A DNA stretch of 64,000 bases, taken from the NCBI GenBank assembly GCA_038380795.1, contig CM076279.1:1131001-1195000 (forward strand), read 5' to 3'. Of the stretch, positions 54,901 to 62,999 are shown one piece after another. Made by a program: the position numbers and the translations under genes. The notes under the pieces were generated by a model. The model made no database searches and was not told where the DNA came from. It saw only the letters and a list, made by a program, of their open reading frames with translations. Origin of the DNA: Pyrocephalus nanus. Lineage: Eukaryota > Chordata > Aves > Passeriformes > Tyrannidae. Every line of letters begins with the position of its first letter. Position 1 is the stretch's first letter.

Positions 54901-56486
54901 TTTTCCAGCCATTGTTCCACTCTGCCTCGGGTAACCTGAGCCTGGAAAGCAGCTCCTTGTTCTGCACTGGCTCCAGAGATCCTGAGAGCTTTTTTTTCCC
55001 TTGGGTGAGGCTGCTCAGAGGCTCCAGTGGGTGTCCCTGAGCCAGCCCTGGAATCCAGCAGGATTTTTCCAGGCCATGTGGGAATGCTGTCAGGGAATGC
55101 TGTTGGGTCTGGGCTTCAAACAAAGCAAATGACTCACAGAGAGCAGGTTTTGGGCTGCTCCCATTCCCTTCCCTCCCACAGGGAGAACAAAGAAACCCCA
55201 ATCCGAGGGTTCCAGGCTCCAGGGGAGTTCCAGGAGGGAATGAAATGGAGAGCTGCTCACTCCTACAGAGCAAACTGAGCAGCTGAATCACCCCCCAGCC
55301 AGCCCCCCTGATGTGTTCCCTCAGCCAGGGGGGACATCCTGCCCAGATCCCCCTCAATCCCGTGGGATAAGCAGTGGGAGCCCTGCCCCACCCCGTGGGG
55401 AGGCACAGGGGGTCCCTGGGTACCTTCTTGAGGAACGTGGCCACCGTCTCTCTCTTGGTGGCCGTGATTCTCTTCACTCCCTCCGGCGACTGCACGCGGA
55501 TGATCTGGGGGGGAGGGCACAGCAGGTCAGGGAGGGGGACAGAGCCCACCCTGAGCCCCCAGCCCCACGTTCCCCTGCTCCTCCCCACCGTTCCCATCTT
55601 CCAAAGGACCTGGGAACACCCAGGGGGTGGTGTCTGTGAGCACAGGGATGGAATCACCCCAATGCTCCGAGCCCTCCAAGGAAAACACTTCTTTGAGCTC
55701 AGAGCTGGAATTAAACCCTCAGGAGGGCGGATCAGAGCTCCCAAGGGGGGGTTATTCATGCAGGCACCGGCCCAACTGGTGTTACTGGGCACTGCACTGG
55801 TCGTGGCTGAGCCCTGGCAATCAGGAGAAGGGGAGAGGCTTGGGCTGCTCCCGGAAAACCTGAGCTCAAGGACGGGGAAACTGGCAGATTTTGGGGGGGG
55901 GGAGAAGACCAGGGGAGTCCTTCGGGTGCAGGCAGGGAAGGGACAAAGGTAAACACCGCTGTCCCGGGGCGTGCAGGGGCACTGGCAGGGCTGGAGCTGC
56001 TCTCCAAGGGCCGTTCAACCGCTCCTGGGGGACACGAGGACACGGGCAGGGGGCGGTGAGTGTGGGGAGGGGACACGGGGGACAAGGGAGGACACGAGGG
56101 AAGTGGGAGGGGGGACACGGGGGAGCTGCCTGTGTCCCGCCGTCACCCCTGCCAACTCTCCCAACTTCCATCCCGGGCACAAGCCCGTCGGGACGGGACC
56201 GGGAGCCCTTCACCAGCCCCACCAGCCCCTTCTCCACGCCCCTTAGCCCCCCGAGCCCTCGCCCGGGGCTCAGAGACACCGGGGGGGTCCGGGCCCCGAA
56301 CCGCGGGGGGAGAACCACGAGGGGGGAAACCACGGCGGGAGAACCACGGGGGACCGTCCCGCGGCGCCGCGGGCTCTGCCCGGCTCGGGCACCGCCGGCC
56401 CCGTCCCGGTGCCCCCGTCCCGGCCCCGCAGGAATCTGCTGCCTCATCGCCCCTCCCCCGGCCGCACTCACGATCGTCTCGGCCAT
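33921..56486 (-). CDS. NPLOC4: NPL4, p97/VCP ubiquitin-adaptor subunit
   Basis: With UFD1 it recruits polyubiquitinated substrates to p97/VCP for unfolding in ER-associated and chromatin-associated degradation. Seventeen exons (minus): 56486–56472, 55504–55424, 53750–53638, 53160–52981, 51182–51134, 50202–50108, 49456–49333, 48777–48598, 47729–47643, 46172–46101, 45555–45429, 43310–43150, 37282–37211, 36141–36046, 35362–35246, 34405–34303, 34078–33921; 609 residues (human 608), all in phase. Order: N-terminal UBX-like domain ([20 protein letters not shown]), zinc motifs [12 protein letters not shown] and [15 protein letters not shown], the MPN-like NPL4 core, and a C-terminal NZF finger (WPCQHC...HCEMC) that binds ubiquitin. 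The first coding exon has only five codons (MAETI). Introns reach 5.8 kb and carry most of the window's mobile-element remnants. Confidence 0.98.
34680..34975 (-). repeat. Dispersed element, copy B (inverted relative to copy A)
   Basis: The reverse complement contains GAATTCTGTGGGAACAACAA, GAGAGCAGAGCCCCCAGCCC and GCTGGAGATCGGGATGGGGA, aligning with 29018–29250 over most of its length with about 75–80% apparent identity by eye. It lies in an NPLOC4 intron. Confidence 0.7.
37540..37658 (+). mobile_element. CR1-like 3'-end fragment
   Basis: GACTTGATGACTCCTCCAAC then CCTATGATTCCATGATTCT, the sense CR1 terminus, inside an NPLOC4 intron and antisense to the gene. Confidence 0.65.
37855..38110. 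promoter_or_regulatory. Candidate conserved noncoding element in an NPLOC4 intron
   Basis: An AT-rich, non-repetitive block with preserved CpGs (CGTACG, GGCGCTTCGG) unlike surrounding intron. It holds several homeodomain-type cores: TTTAATTAG at 37865–37873, TTAATCATAA, TGACAATTAGACG, and TGATTGATGTC (a PBX–HOX-like TGATTGAT followed by TGTC). No ORF or splice sites are supported. The pattern is that of vertebrate developmental enhancers; conservation cannot be tested here. Confidence 0.4.
42795..43035 (+). mobile_element. CR1 LINE 3'-end fragment
   Basis: CTGGAGAAGAGAAGGCTCC, then GTCCCTGCCCATGGCAGGGG and CCTTCCAACCCAAACCATTC at the end, all typical of the sense CR1 tail. It ends about 115 bases from NPLOC4 exon 12 (43150–43310). 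Confidence 0.85.
43330..43615. mobile_element. Pair of inverted CR1 3'-end fragments
   Basis: 43333–43450 reads as antisense CR1 (CAGAGGTTGGAAAAGAGCTC...CGAGTCCAAC), while 43480–43615 reads as sense (GTTGGACTCGATGAGTTTGG...CAAGACTCCATGAATT). Their 3' termini point outward, so together they form an imperfect inverted repeat. Confidence 0.7.
45960..46075 (+). mobile_element. CR1-like fragment near NPLOC4 exon 10
   Basis: GAGGAAATCCTTCCCTGGGA, GGTGGGGAGGCCCTGGCACA and GGTTGCCCTG are standard sense CR1 segments. The fragment ends roughly 25 bases from the exon 10 donor at 46100. Confidence 0.65.
48230..48410. other. AT-rich island in an NPLOC4 intron
   Basis: About 180 bases that are almost wholly A/T (ATATAAATAG, TATTAATAAACATATAAAAT, ATAATAATATAATAATG and similar), in contrast with the GC-rich window. 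It is not a simple microsatellite, and no ORF or RNA gene is recognised. Confidence 0.8.
50655..50870 (-). mobile_element. CR1 LINE 3'-end fragment
   Basis: The + strand reads TGGAATGGTTTGGGTTGGAA, GGGACCTTAAAGCTCATCCA, CTTGGGCAGGGACACCTTCC and GGGCAACCTGTGCCAGG, the antisense of the canonical bird CR1 tail. It is sense to NPLOC4. Confidence 0.9.
51330..51600 (-). mobile_element. CR1 LINE 3'-end fragment
   Basis: Antisense on +: AATCATGGAATGCTTTGGG, GACCTTAAAGATCGTCCAG, AACCTGGCCTTGGACACTTC, CTAATATCTAACCTAAATTT and CATTCCTCCTTGTCCTGTCA. It is longer and more complete than the 50.7 kb copy. Confidence 0.92.
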
Positions 56487-56700
56487 GGCGCTGCCCGCGG
56501 GCGCCGGGGCTCGCCGAGCCGCTCCCGCACGGCCCGGCCTGACCCGTCCTGTCCCGCTCGAGCTGTCCCGGCCCGGCCCGGCCCTTCCCGGCTCCTCCCG
56601 GCCCGGCCCGGCCCGGCCCCGCCGCCTCCCGGCACCGGCCCTGCCCCGCGCCCGCCCCCCCGGCCCCGCGCCCGCCGCGCGCGCGTTCCGCAGCACCAAG
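56250..56700 (-). promoter_or_regulatory. NPLOC4: NPLOC4 CpG-island promoter
   Basis: A dense CpG block around the five-codon first exon, extending upstream (minus) to about 56700 with GGCCGGGCCGGGCC-type G/C boxes and no TATA, as expected for a housekeeping gene. Confidence 0.7.
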
Positions 56701-56732
56701 GTTCCTACTCCGGAGCAACCACAGCGCTCCCC

Positions 56733-56895
56733 CCGTGCCTCGGTGTCACCGCCAAATCGCTCCCCCAGCTTGCCTCGGTGTCACCGCCAAAACCGTCCCC
56801 CGTGCAGCCTCGGTGTCACTAACAAATCGGTCCCCCGTCCCGCCTCGGTGTCACTGCCAAAAGGGTCCCCCACGCCGCCTCGGTGCTACACACAC
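56733..56895. repeat. ~42-bp minisatellite between NPLOC4 and TSPAN10
   Basis: Four copies and a partial one of GCCTCGGTGTCACYGCCAAA followed by a variable CGGTCCCCC... half. No gene is recognised in the remaining spacer up to 57150. Confidence 0.85.
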
Positions 56896-57150
56896 AGATG
56901 TCCCCCCAGTGACGCATAGCCCCCTATTTAGTTCCGCACTCAAGCAGTGCCCTCGGAGCGCCCCCCGTTCCCCCCCCGATGCTGTGGGACGAGGGGGGGA
57001 TCGGATCCAGCTGTGGGGGGTGCGGGGGAATCGGGCCCTGCTGTGGGGGTGGGATCGTGCCCAGCTGCGGGGCGGTACCCGCAGCCCCATTTAAGCCCGC
57101 CCGCAGCCCCTCACATGATGGGAGTGTGACTGGGGTCCAGGCACGAGGCC

Positions 57151-58780
57151 ATGGCGCTGAGCAGAGCCCGGCTGTCCCAGCCCCACGGGGAGAGCACCCG
57201 GCTGCTGCCCCAGGTAACGCCAGGGCCCCCAGTCCCCTCCCACGGGACCCCCTTCCCGTGTCCCCCACATCCCCCGACCCCCGGGTGCTGGCTCTGCGCT
57301 GCATCCCACATCCCTGGGGGCCTCCACAGGGATGGGTCTGGGGGTCCCTGTCAGGGCAGGGGCTCTGGGGTGCACCCCTGTGCTCCCCGTGTGCCCAGCC
57401 CCCTGTGAGAGCAGGGATGGGGTACCCTGCTTGGGGGGCTCAGCAAGGGTGACCCCAGAAGGCTGTGACAGTCTGGCTGTGGGATGGGGTGCAAGGGGAT
57501 GTGTCTGGAGGGCTGTGAGTGACTCCCCTGTCCATGCAGGTGTCCAGGCTGGCAGAGCTGCCCCACTCCTCCTGCTCGGATGACGATGCTGACGCTGTCT
57601 CGCTGCCGGGGGACGCGGCCGAGCAGGACCCCGGGCTGTGGTGCCCCGTGCCCCCCAAACCCAGCACCTGCAGCCGCTGCGTGCGCTACCTGGCCTTCCT
57701 CTGGAACCTCCTCTTCCTCCTGCTGGGGCTGCTGCTCCTGACCCTGGGGGTCTGGGGGCTGCTGGCCAAGGCCTCCCTGCCCGGAGGGGAGCGTGGGGCA
57801 CCCCTGGGCTCGGACCCCATGCTGCTCTTCGTGCTGGGGGGGCTGGGGGCCAGCGCCGTGTCCCTGGCCGGCTGCCTGGGCGCCCTCCGTGCCAGCCCCT
57901 GCCTGCTCCGCTCCTTCCTGGGGGCCCTGCTGGCTCTGGCAGGGCTGGAGGTGCTGGGGGGGCTGCTGGTGCTGCTGGCGCGGCAGCGGCTGCGGGACGG
58001 GCTGCGGGACCTGCTGCTGCTCTGCCTCCTGCGCTACCAGGACGACCCCGACCTGCAGTTCCTGGTGGATGAGGTGCAGAGGAGCCTCCAGTGCTGCGGC
58101 CTCGGCTCCTACCGCGACTGGGAGAGCAACGCGTGAGTGGGGGCTGCGGGGTGAGCTGGGGGGGGCCGTTCCTTCCATGGGGCTGAAAACCCTCTGTCTG
58201 TGTGGGACACCATCCCTGCCATGGGGCTGAAAACCCTCTGTCTGTGTGGGACACCATCCCTGCCATGGGGAGGAAAACCCACCCTGTTCATTATGGGGTC
58301 TGTGCCTGGGACTTGTGTTTGGGGTGGTGGGAGCCCCAGAACAGGGCATGAAAGACAGGGATGAGCCAGGACCCATAGGTGGTGTCCAGCTCTGTGTCTG
58401 GGGAGCACGGGGAGATCCCACCCCTGCCCCCCAGACGTGTGTGGACCCACATTTCCCCGTGTCCACCCCACAGGTACTTCAACTGCAGCGCCCCGGGGGT
58501 GCAGGCGTGCGGCGTGCCGGCCTCGTGCTGCCAGGACCCTCTGGAGAGCGGCTCCGTGCCCAACGCCCAGTGCGGCTTCGGGGTGCTGGCGCTGGGGCCG
58601 GCGGCGGCGGGGGCCGTGGTGCACGTGGGGGGCTGTGGGACCGCCCTGGGTGCGTGGCTGAGGGGCCAGGCCGGGGCCATCGCCACCGGCGCCGCCGCCC
58701 TGGTGCTGGTGGAGGCCGTGGGTGCCCTCATGGCACTGAGGGTGCTGGGGGATGTGGCGGCTTTCCGGGTGTGGGGGTGA
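57151..58780 (+). CDS. TSPAN10: Tetraspanin-10 (oculospanin)
   Basis: Tetraspanin of the C8 subgroup, which escorts ADAM10; expressed in retinal pigment epithelium and other pigment cells. Three exons (57151–57213, 57540–58132, 58474–58780) give 320 residues. Four membrane spans are visible: YLAFLWNLLFLLLGLLLLTL, then MLLFVLGGLGASAVSLAGCL, then SFLGALLALAGLEVLGGLLV, and IATGAAALVLVEAVGALMAL. The large loop has CCG (LQCCGLGSY), PASCC, QCGFG and GGCG motifs, and YFNCS carries a likely N-glycan. YQDDPDLQFLVDEVQ is typical of this member. The protein stops at AAFRVWG and lacks the Pro-rich tail of the mammalian form; the 3' coding end is duplicated in the UTR. The start is chosen for its good Kozak context (GAGGCCATGG) and phase. 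Confidence 0.93.
58172..58290. repeat. ~45-bp repeat in TSPAN10 intron 2
   Basis: CCATGGGGCTGAAAACCCTC...TGTGGGACACCATCCCTG occurs twice almost identically, with a partial third start (CCATGGGGAGGAAAACCC). Confidence 0.9.
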
Positions 58781-59200
58781 GGGGTGGGGGATGCTGGGGG
58801 GTTTGGGAATGTGGGGGGGGCTAGTCCAGCCCAAAATGGACCGTGTCAGAATCCTGAACCTATCCCTGTCTTTGTTCATCCTGCTGGCGTGGCCGCCCTG
58901 GTGCTGGTGGAGGCTGTGGGAGGCTCCATGGCACTAAGGGGCACTCAGGGACATCGTGGCTTTCTGGGTGTGGGAGTGAGGGCATCAGGGGGTTTGGGAT
59001 ATGTGGGGGCCTGGTCCAGCCTCAAATAAACCTTGTCAGGTGCCTGAACACATCCATGTCCAGTCCATCCCAGTCCATCATCGCCAGCACGGCCACTAAG
59101 GGTGCTCAGGGTCATTGTGACACTGGGGATTTAGGGATATGTGGGGGGCTGGCCCAGCCCACAATAAACCCTGCCATTCACCTGAACTCCACCTCTGTCC
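58690..59200 (+). repeat. Tandem duplication of the TSPAN10 coding end and 3' UTR
   Basis: Copy 1 (from about 58695) includes the last 26 or so codons and UTR. Copy 2 (from about 58893) repeats GCCCTGGTGCTGGTGGAGG and GGCTTTCYGGGTGTGGGRGTGA. Copy 3 (from about 59079) keeps GGCCACTAAGGGTGCTCAGG and TTTAGGGATATGTGGGGGGC. The period is about 180–200 bases, with divergence increasing with distance. Confidence 0.8.
59025..59168 (+). terminator. TSPAN10: Two alternative TSPAN10 poly(A) signals
   Basis: AATAAA at 59025–59030 and again at 59163–59168, one in each of the duplicated UTR copies 2 and 3. Copy 1 has AAAATGGA at the equivalent place. Confidence 0.7.
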
Positions 59201-59290
59201 TGTTCATCCCCCCCCATGCCATGGGGAGACACTTTCCCCCCAGCCCCACAAATGGTGACACGGCTCCTGCGCTCATTTAGGGTTTCAGGA

Positions 59291-59296
59291 TTTAAT
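59291..59296 (-). terminator. PDE6G: PDE6G poly(A) signal ATTAAA
   Basis: Minus-strand ATTAAA (TTTAAT on +), 87 bases past the stop. It faces the TSPAN10 poly(A) signals about 125 bases away. Confidence 0.65.
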
Positions 59297-59382
59297 TTTT
59301 CCAAGCAGAGCCCTACTGTACAGATGGAGCAGCCTCTACCTACACAGCACTACGGGGTGACCCAGCCAGGCCTGCCCCAGTC

Positions 59383-59819
59383 CTAGATGATGCCGTACTG
59401 AGCCAGCTCGTGCAGCTCCAGGTGGCTGAAAGCTTCCCAGGGGCAGATGACGGTGATGTCTGGGGGAAGGAGAGGACAGAGGTTGTGGTAGTGTAACCCC
59501 CCCTCCAGCCCCTTAACCCCCCCCACCAAGGAGGGGATGGCACCCCCATACCTGTTCCCAGCCCTTCCATGCCCGGGATGTCGTCACCAAACCTGCAGGG
59601 AGAGAGGGATTGTCTGGCCTGACCCCCAGGCAGCTCCCCCACCACCACCACCCCAGGGCCTGTCCCCACTCACCCCTGCACCCCCTTTTTGGGGGGTTTG
59701 CTTTTGAACTGCCTCGTCTGCCTCTGCTTGAACTTGGGGGGTCCCTTGCGGGGGGTGGCGGGACCCCCGGTCACCCTCGTGGCCGATTTCACTTCCAGCT
59801 TGGGGGGCTCCAGGCTCAT
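59383..59819 (-). CDS. PDE6G: Rod cGMP phosphodiesterase gamma (inhibitory) subunit
   Basis: Inhibits the PDE6 alpha-beta catalytic dimer until displaced by transducin in rod outer segments. Three coding exons (59819–59674, 59592–59552, 59459–59383) give 87 residues, the exact family length. The central polybasic stretch [20 protein letters not shown] and the C-terminal inhibitory tail [13 protein letters not shown] are intact. The start MSLEPPK and overall sequence fit rod PDE6G better than cone PDE6H, as does the locus. An acceptor lies two bases before the ATG, so a non-coding first exon lies upstream, probably near the MAF/CRX sites at 60.1 kb. It is convergent with TSPAN10. Confidence 0.97.
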
Positions 59820-59938
59820 GGCTGGGGGGGGGCTGGCAGCCAGCCCGGGCTCACGGCGTTCCCTGCGGATCCGGCCCTGCCACAGGACAGCTCCTCACAC
59901 CTGCTGGAGAGGGAATCGGGGACAACAGCTTCTCCTCC

Positions 59939-60080
59939 CACCCTGTGCCCCCCATTCCCACCCTGTGCCCCCCATTCCCACCCTGTGCCCCCCATTCCCA
60001 CCCTGTGCCCCCCATTCCCACCCTGTCCCCCCATTCCCACCCTGTGCCCCCATTCCCACCCTGTGCCCCCATTCCCACCC
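59939..60080. repeat. 19-bp minisatellite upstream of PDE6G
   Basis: About seven copies of CCACCCTGTGCCCCCCATT, the last ones shortened to 17–18 bp. They lie between the PDE6G coding start and the MAF/CRX pair. Confidence 0.9.
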
Positions 60081-60117
60081 TGTTCCTGCCTGTCTCTGCA
60101 GAGCCCCCTCCCCTCAA

Positions 60118-60149
60118 TGCTGACTCAGCCCAGCTCATCCCGCTAATCC
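60118..60149 (-). promoter_or_regulatory. PDE6G: MAF/NRL-type and CRX-type site pair upstream of PDE6G
   Basis: TGCTGACTCAGC (60118–60129) matches 12 of 13 bases of the palindromic MAF recognition element. GCTAATCCC (60142–60150) contains an exact CRX core TAATCC at 60144–60149. The 14-base spacing is typical of rod promoters. The gene reads leftward from here; the transcription start is not determined. Confidence 0.7.
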
Positions 60150-61084
60150 CATTTCTCTAAGGCAGGGAAGGGCGTCATGGGGGGCACCAGACTTGCTGCC
60201 AACCCTAGGACTGTTCCTTCATCCCACGCACCCCATCCCAGCATGGACTTGACTCGTGGGACCCCCCGTGGAACTGCCAGGACACCCCCCCTGCTCACCC
60301 CGGGGTCTGTGCTGCAGTGGGCAGCAGCGTGGTTTGGGGGTGGTGGGCACCCCAGGCTGGGCAGGGGGAGCAGAGGATTCCCCACAGGCTCCATCCCTCC
60401 TCCAGGCACCAGGAGCAGGAATTCTGCAGCTCAAGACCCGGCTCTGGCACAAGGGGTTCAGCCCCGCTGCAGAGCTCAGGAGCTGGGCACAGGCCTGGGA
60501 AGAAGGATCTGACCTAGGGAGATGCCTGGCCGTTCCTGAATGATGTTCCTGAACGCAGGAATAGCAGCAAAGCAACCCCATGTCCCATCCCATGCCAGGA
60601 ACCCCCGACTCACACAGTCCCACGGTTCCCGAGGCCAGCGCCGCTCCTTCCGTCCCACAGCCCGGAGATGCTCTGGGGGGCTTTTCGGGAGGGAGATTTA
60701 TCCTGCCCAGGGGTAATAGGATTATTTACCTCCCTTCTCTCCCAAGGGGTAATCCAGTGTCCTTCCCCTGCCCTGGATGGTGAGGGGGTGTCAGGATTAG
60801 TCCTGCTGGGAGAGGCCCTGCCCAGCCGGGCGGCAGATCCCACATAGGGCGATCCCGACTCCTCTCCTGGGGAATCCCCCATTCCCCAAGAGTTTCCCTC
60901 AGTGCCCCTCAATCCCAGCAGGAGGGATGGCACCCTCATCCCAGTTTCCCTTCCCGCCCAGGTGAGGGTTCTGGCACAGGGGGTGCCCTCCCAGCACCAT
61001 CCCTGCCGGTGCCACCACAGGACACGACCCGGCCGGAGGGTCCAGCAGCCCCTGCCCACGGCCCGTGTCACTCCAAAGCTTCCC
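60150..61084. other. PDE6G–OXLD1 spacer, nothing coding
   Basis: Mixed sequence without recognised exons, RNA genes or repeats. Open frames here have no homology that I recognise. Confidence 0.5.
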
Positions 61085-61195
61085 TAATCCAGCACTAAAG
61101 CAATTAAAAACAGAGTAATCTCAGCACACTTTAATTGAACTTCAGCCCCTGTCACTAATTGCAATTAGCTGGGCTCCAGCAAATAGGATTAGAGG
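61085..61195. promoter_or_regulatory. Homeodomain-type element with perfect 14-bp palindrome
   Basis: CRX-type TAATCC at 61085–61090 and its complement GGATTA at 61186–61191 flank CAATTAAAA, TTTAATTGAA and a perfect palindrome CTAATTGCAATTAG at 61155–61168 (TAAT–4–ATTA). The block is AT-rich in a GC-rich setting. It also contains the only minus-strand ATTAAA (61135–61130) I see downstream of OXLD1, so part of it could be an OXLD1 3' end instead. Confidence 0.45.
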
Positions 61196-61986
61196 GGATC
61201 CAGGAGTTTTCCATGGAGAACCAGGTACTTCCCTGGCAGAGAGCAGGGCCCGGCTGTTAATTTGGGTTCATTAGTGGGCGACACTTAAGTGCTCGGTGGG
61301 CCTTGGGAAGCTCACCCTGGGATGATGGGGGGGTCCCTGGGGGTCCCACTGGCTGTGAGTCCCTCAGGATGGAGGGGAGGGGTGTTGTGCCAAGTTTATG
61401 GGGTTTAAAGATGGAGGCAGAAGGAATCAAGGAAGAAAAGGCACCACAGAGAGCAGGACGTGACACCAGGGACAGTGTCCTTGACATGAGGCTGCTGCTT
61501 CCCACGTGCTCGGGGCCACACGCTGCCCCTCACGAGCCCTTCCCACTGAGAAGCCCCTAAGAGGCTTATGGGGAGGGGTCCAGCACAGCCCCCCCGGCTC
61601 CCACATCACCAGGGCACGGCCAAGGTGCTGAAAATCCCCTCAAGGTGCTTAAATTCCATCCAGGAGCGGGAGGAGGAGGAGGGCTGGGTGTGAGGGGCCG
61701 CCCCAGCCTGCCCTTGGCAGGGATTTGTCATCCCAAGGGAGGGAAAACATCCAGCTCTCGGGAAATCCGGGGCTCAGGACAGGCCTGAGCTGCTGCCTGT
61801 CCCCAAGGGCAGCATCCTCTGTGGCGGGAGGTGACATGGCCTGGAGTGACACCCCTGGGATCCCGTGCTCAGCACACACCAACAAACACCATAAATGATC
61901 CCAGCCCAGATCCCTCCACCCAGCCCGGAGCGGCAGCCCCAAGGGGTGTCCCCTGCTGGTTTGGGGGACCTGGGGTGGGGGGGGTC

Positions 61987-62837
61987 TCAGTCCTTCTTGG
62001 AGCGCAGCCTGATCTCCATCCTGAGGATCATTTTGATGTTCTCGTCCTCCACGTGCTGCTCCACGGCTTCCAGGGCCCGGGCCCCCCCGTCCCGGTGCCG
62101 CTCCAGCAGCTCCTCCACGTACCCCACCCACACACAGTTGGGGCAGCCGGTCCCGCAGCAGTGCGTGGGTGGTGGGGGGAGAGGGGGGTCTGCAGGAGGG
62201 ACCCCCCCATTGCCACCGGGGGGATCTGTGCTGCTGTCCCTCCCTGGGGTGTCCGAGGAGCTGCTGCCCTTTCCTGGCGTGTCCGAGAGCTGGCGGAGGC
62301 TGGAGATGTTGGGGGGTTGGGAGCGCAGGGTCCTTTCTCTGGGCGTCCCCCCCGCCCTGTTTGGAGGCTGCAAGAACAAGACCCCCCCTCTGCTGATGCC
62401 AGTCTGGGTGACACAGAGAGGGGACAGCCCTGGCTGCTGCACCCCCAACTCAGCCCTAGGACCCCCCTCCCACCACCAACACCCCCAGCAGCTCCCCCTG
62501 GCCCCTCTCAGCACCCCCATATCTTCCCCCCTAATCCCCAGCCCCCCACCCCATTCCCAGCACCCCCTTGCTCTTCCCGCAGCCCCCTCGTCCCAACACT
62601 CCCTTCTCCCTCCTCAGCCCCCCGCTCACCTCCACCCCCATCTTTTCCCCTCCTCAGCCCCCACCCCATCCGCAGCACCCTCCTGATGGCCCAGCACCCC
62701 CGCGTCCCCCCACACCTCACCCCCAGCACCCTCTTGTCACTCCCCCGGACCCGCCGTGTCCCCCCCACCCGTGTCCCCCCTGTCCCCCTCACCCCCCGGC
62801 GCGGCCCCGCCAGGCCCCGCGCCCCCCGCAGCAGCAT
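61987..62837 (-). CDS. OXLD1: OXLD1, oxidoreductase-like domain protein
   Basis: Small protein with the oxidoreductase-like domain, mitochondrial in mammals; its precise role is unclear. Two exons on the minus strand (62837–62793, 15 codons; 62367–61987) give 141 residues (human 147). Exon 1 encodes an Arg/Gly/Ala-rich, acid-free N-terminus ([15 protein letters not shown]) like a mitochondrial presequence. A Ser/Pro-rich linker follows, then the signature [20 protein letters not shown] with its conserved cysteines and a helical end ([19 protein letters not shown]). Head-to-head with CCDC137 across 162 bases. The 3' end is not fixed. Confidence 0.92.
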
Positions 62838-62999
62838 CCGGCCCCGCCCCTGCGCGAGTGACAGCTCCCTCAGCCAATAGGCGCCCTGCACTGACAGTGG
62901 GGCGGGAGCTAAGGGGCAGAACCGACCAATAAGGAGCAGGGGGTGGGGCTGCAAATCCGGAGGTGGCGGCGGAGCGGCCACGTGAGGAGCGACAGGGAC
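62838..62999. promoter_or_regulatory. Bidirectional OXLD1/CCDC137 promoter
   Basis: 162 bases between the two start codons. It contains two CCAAT boxes in the same direction (62873–62877 and 62926–62930), a GGGGCGGG GC box at about 62899–62906, and no TATA. This is the usual layout of shared housekeeping promoters. Confidence 0.75.
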
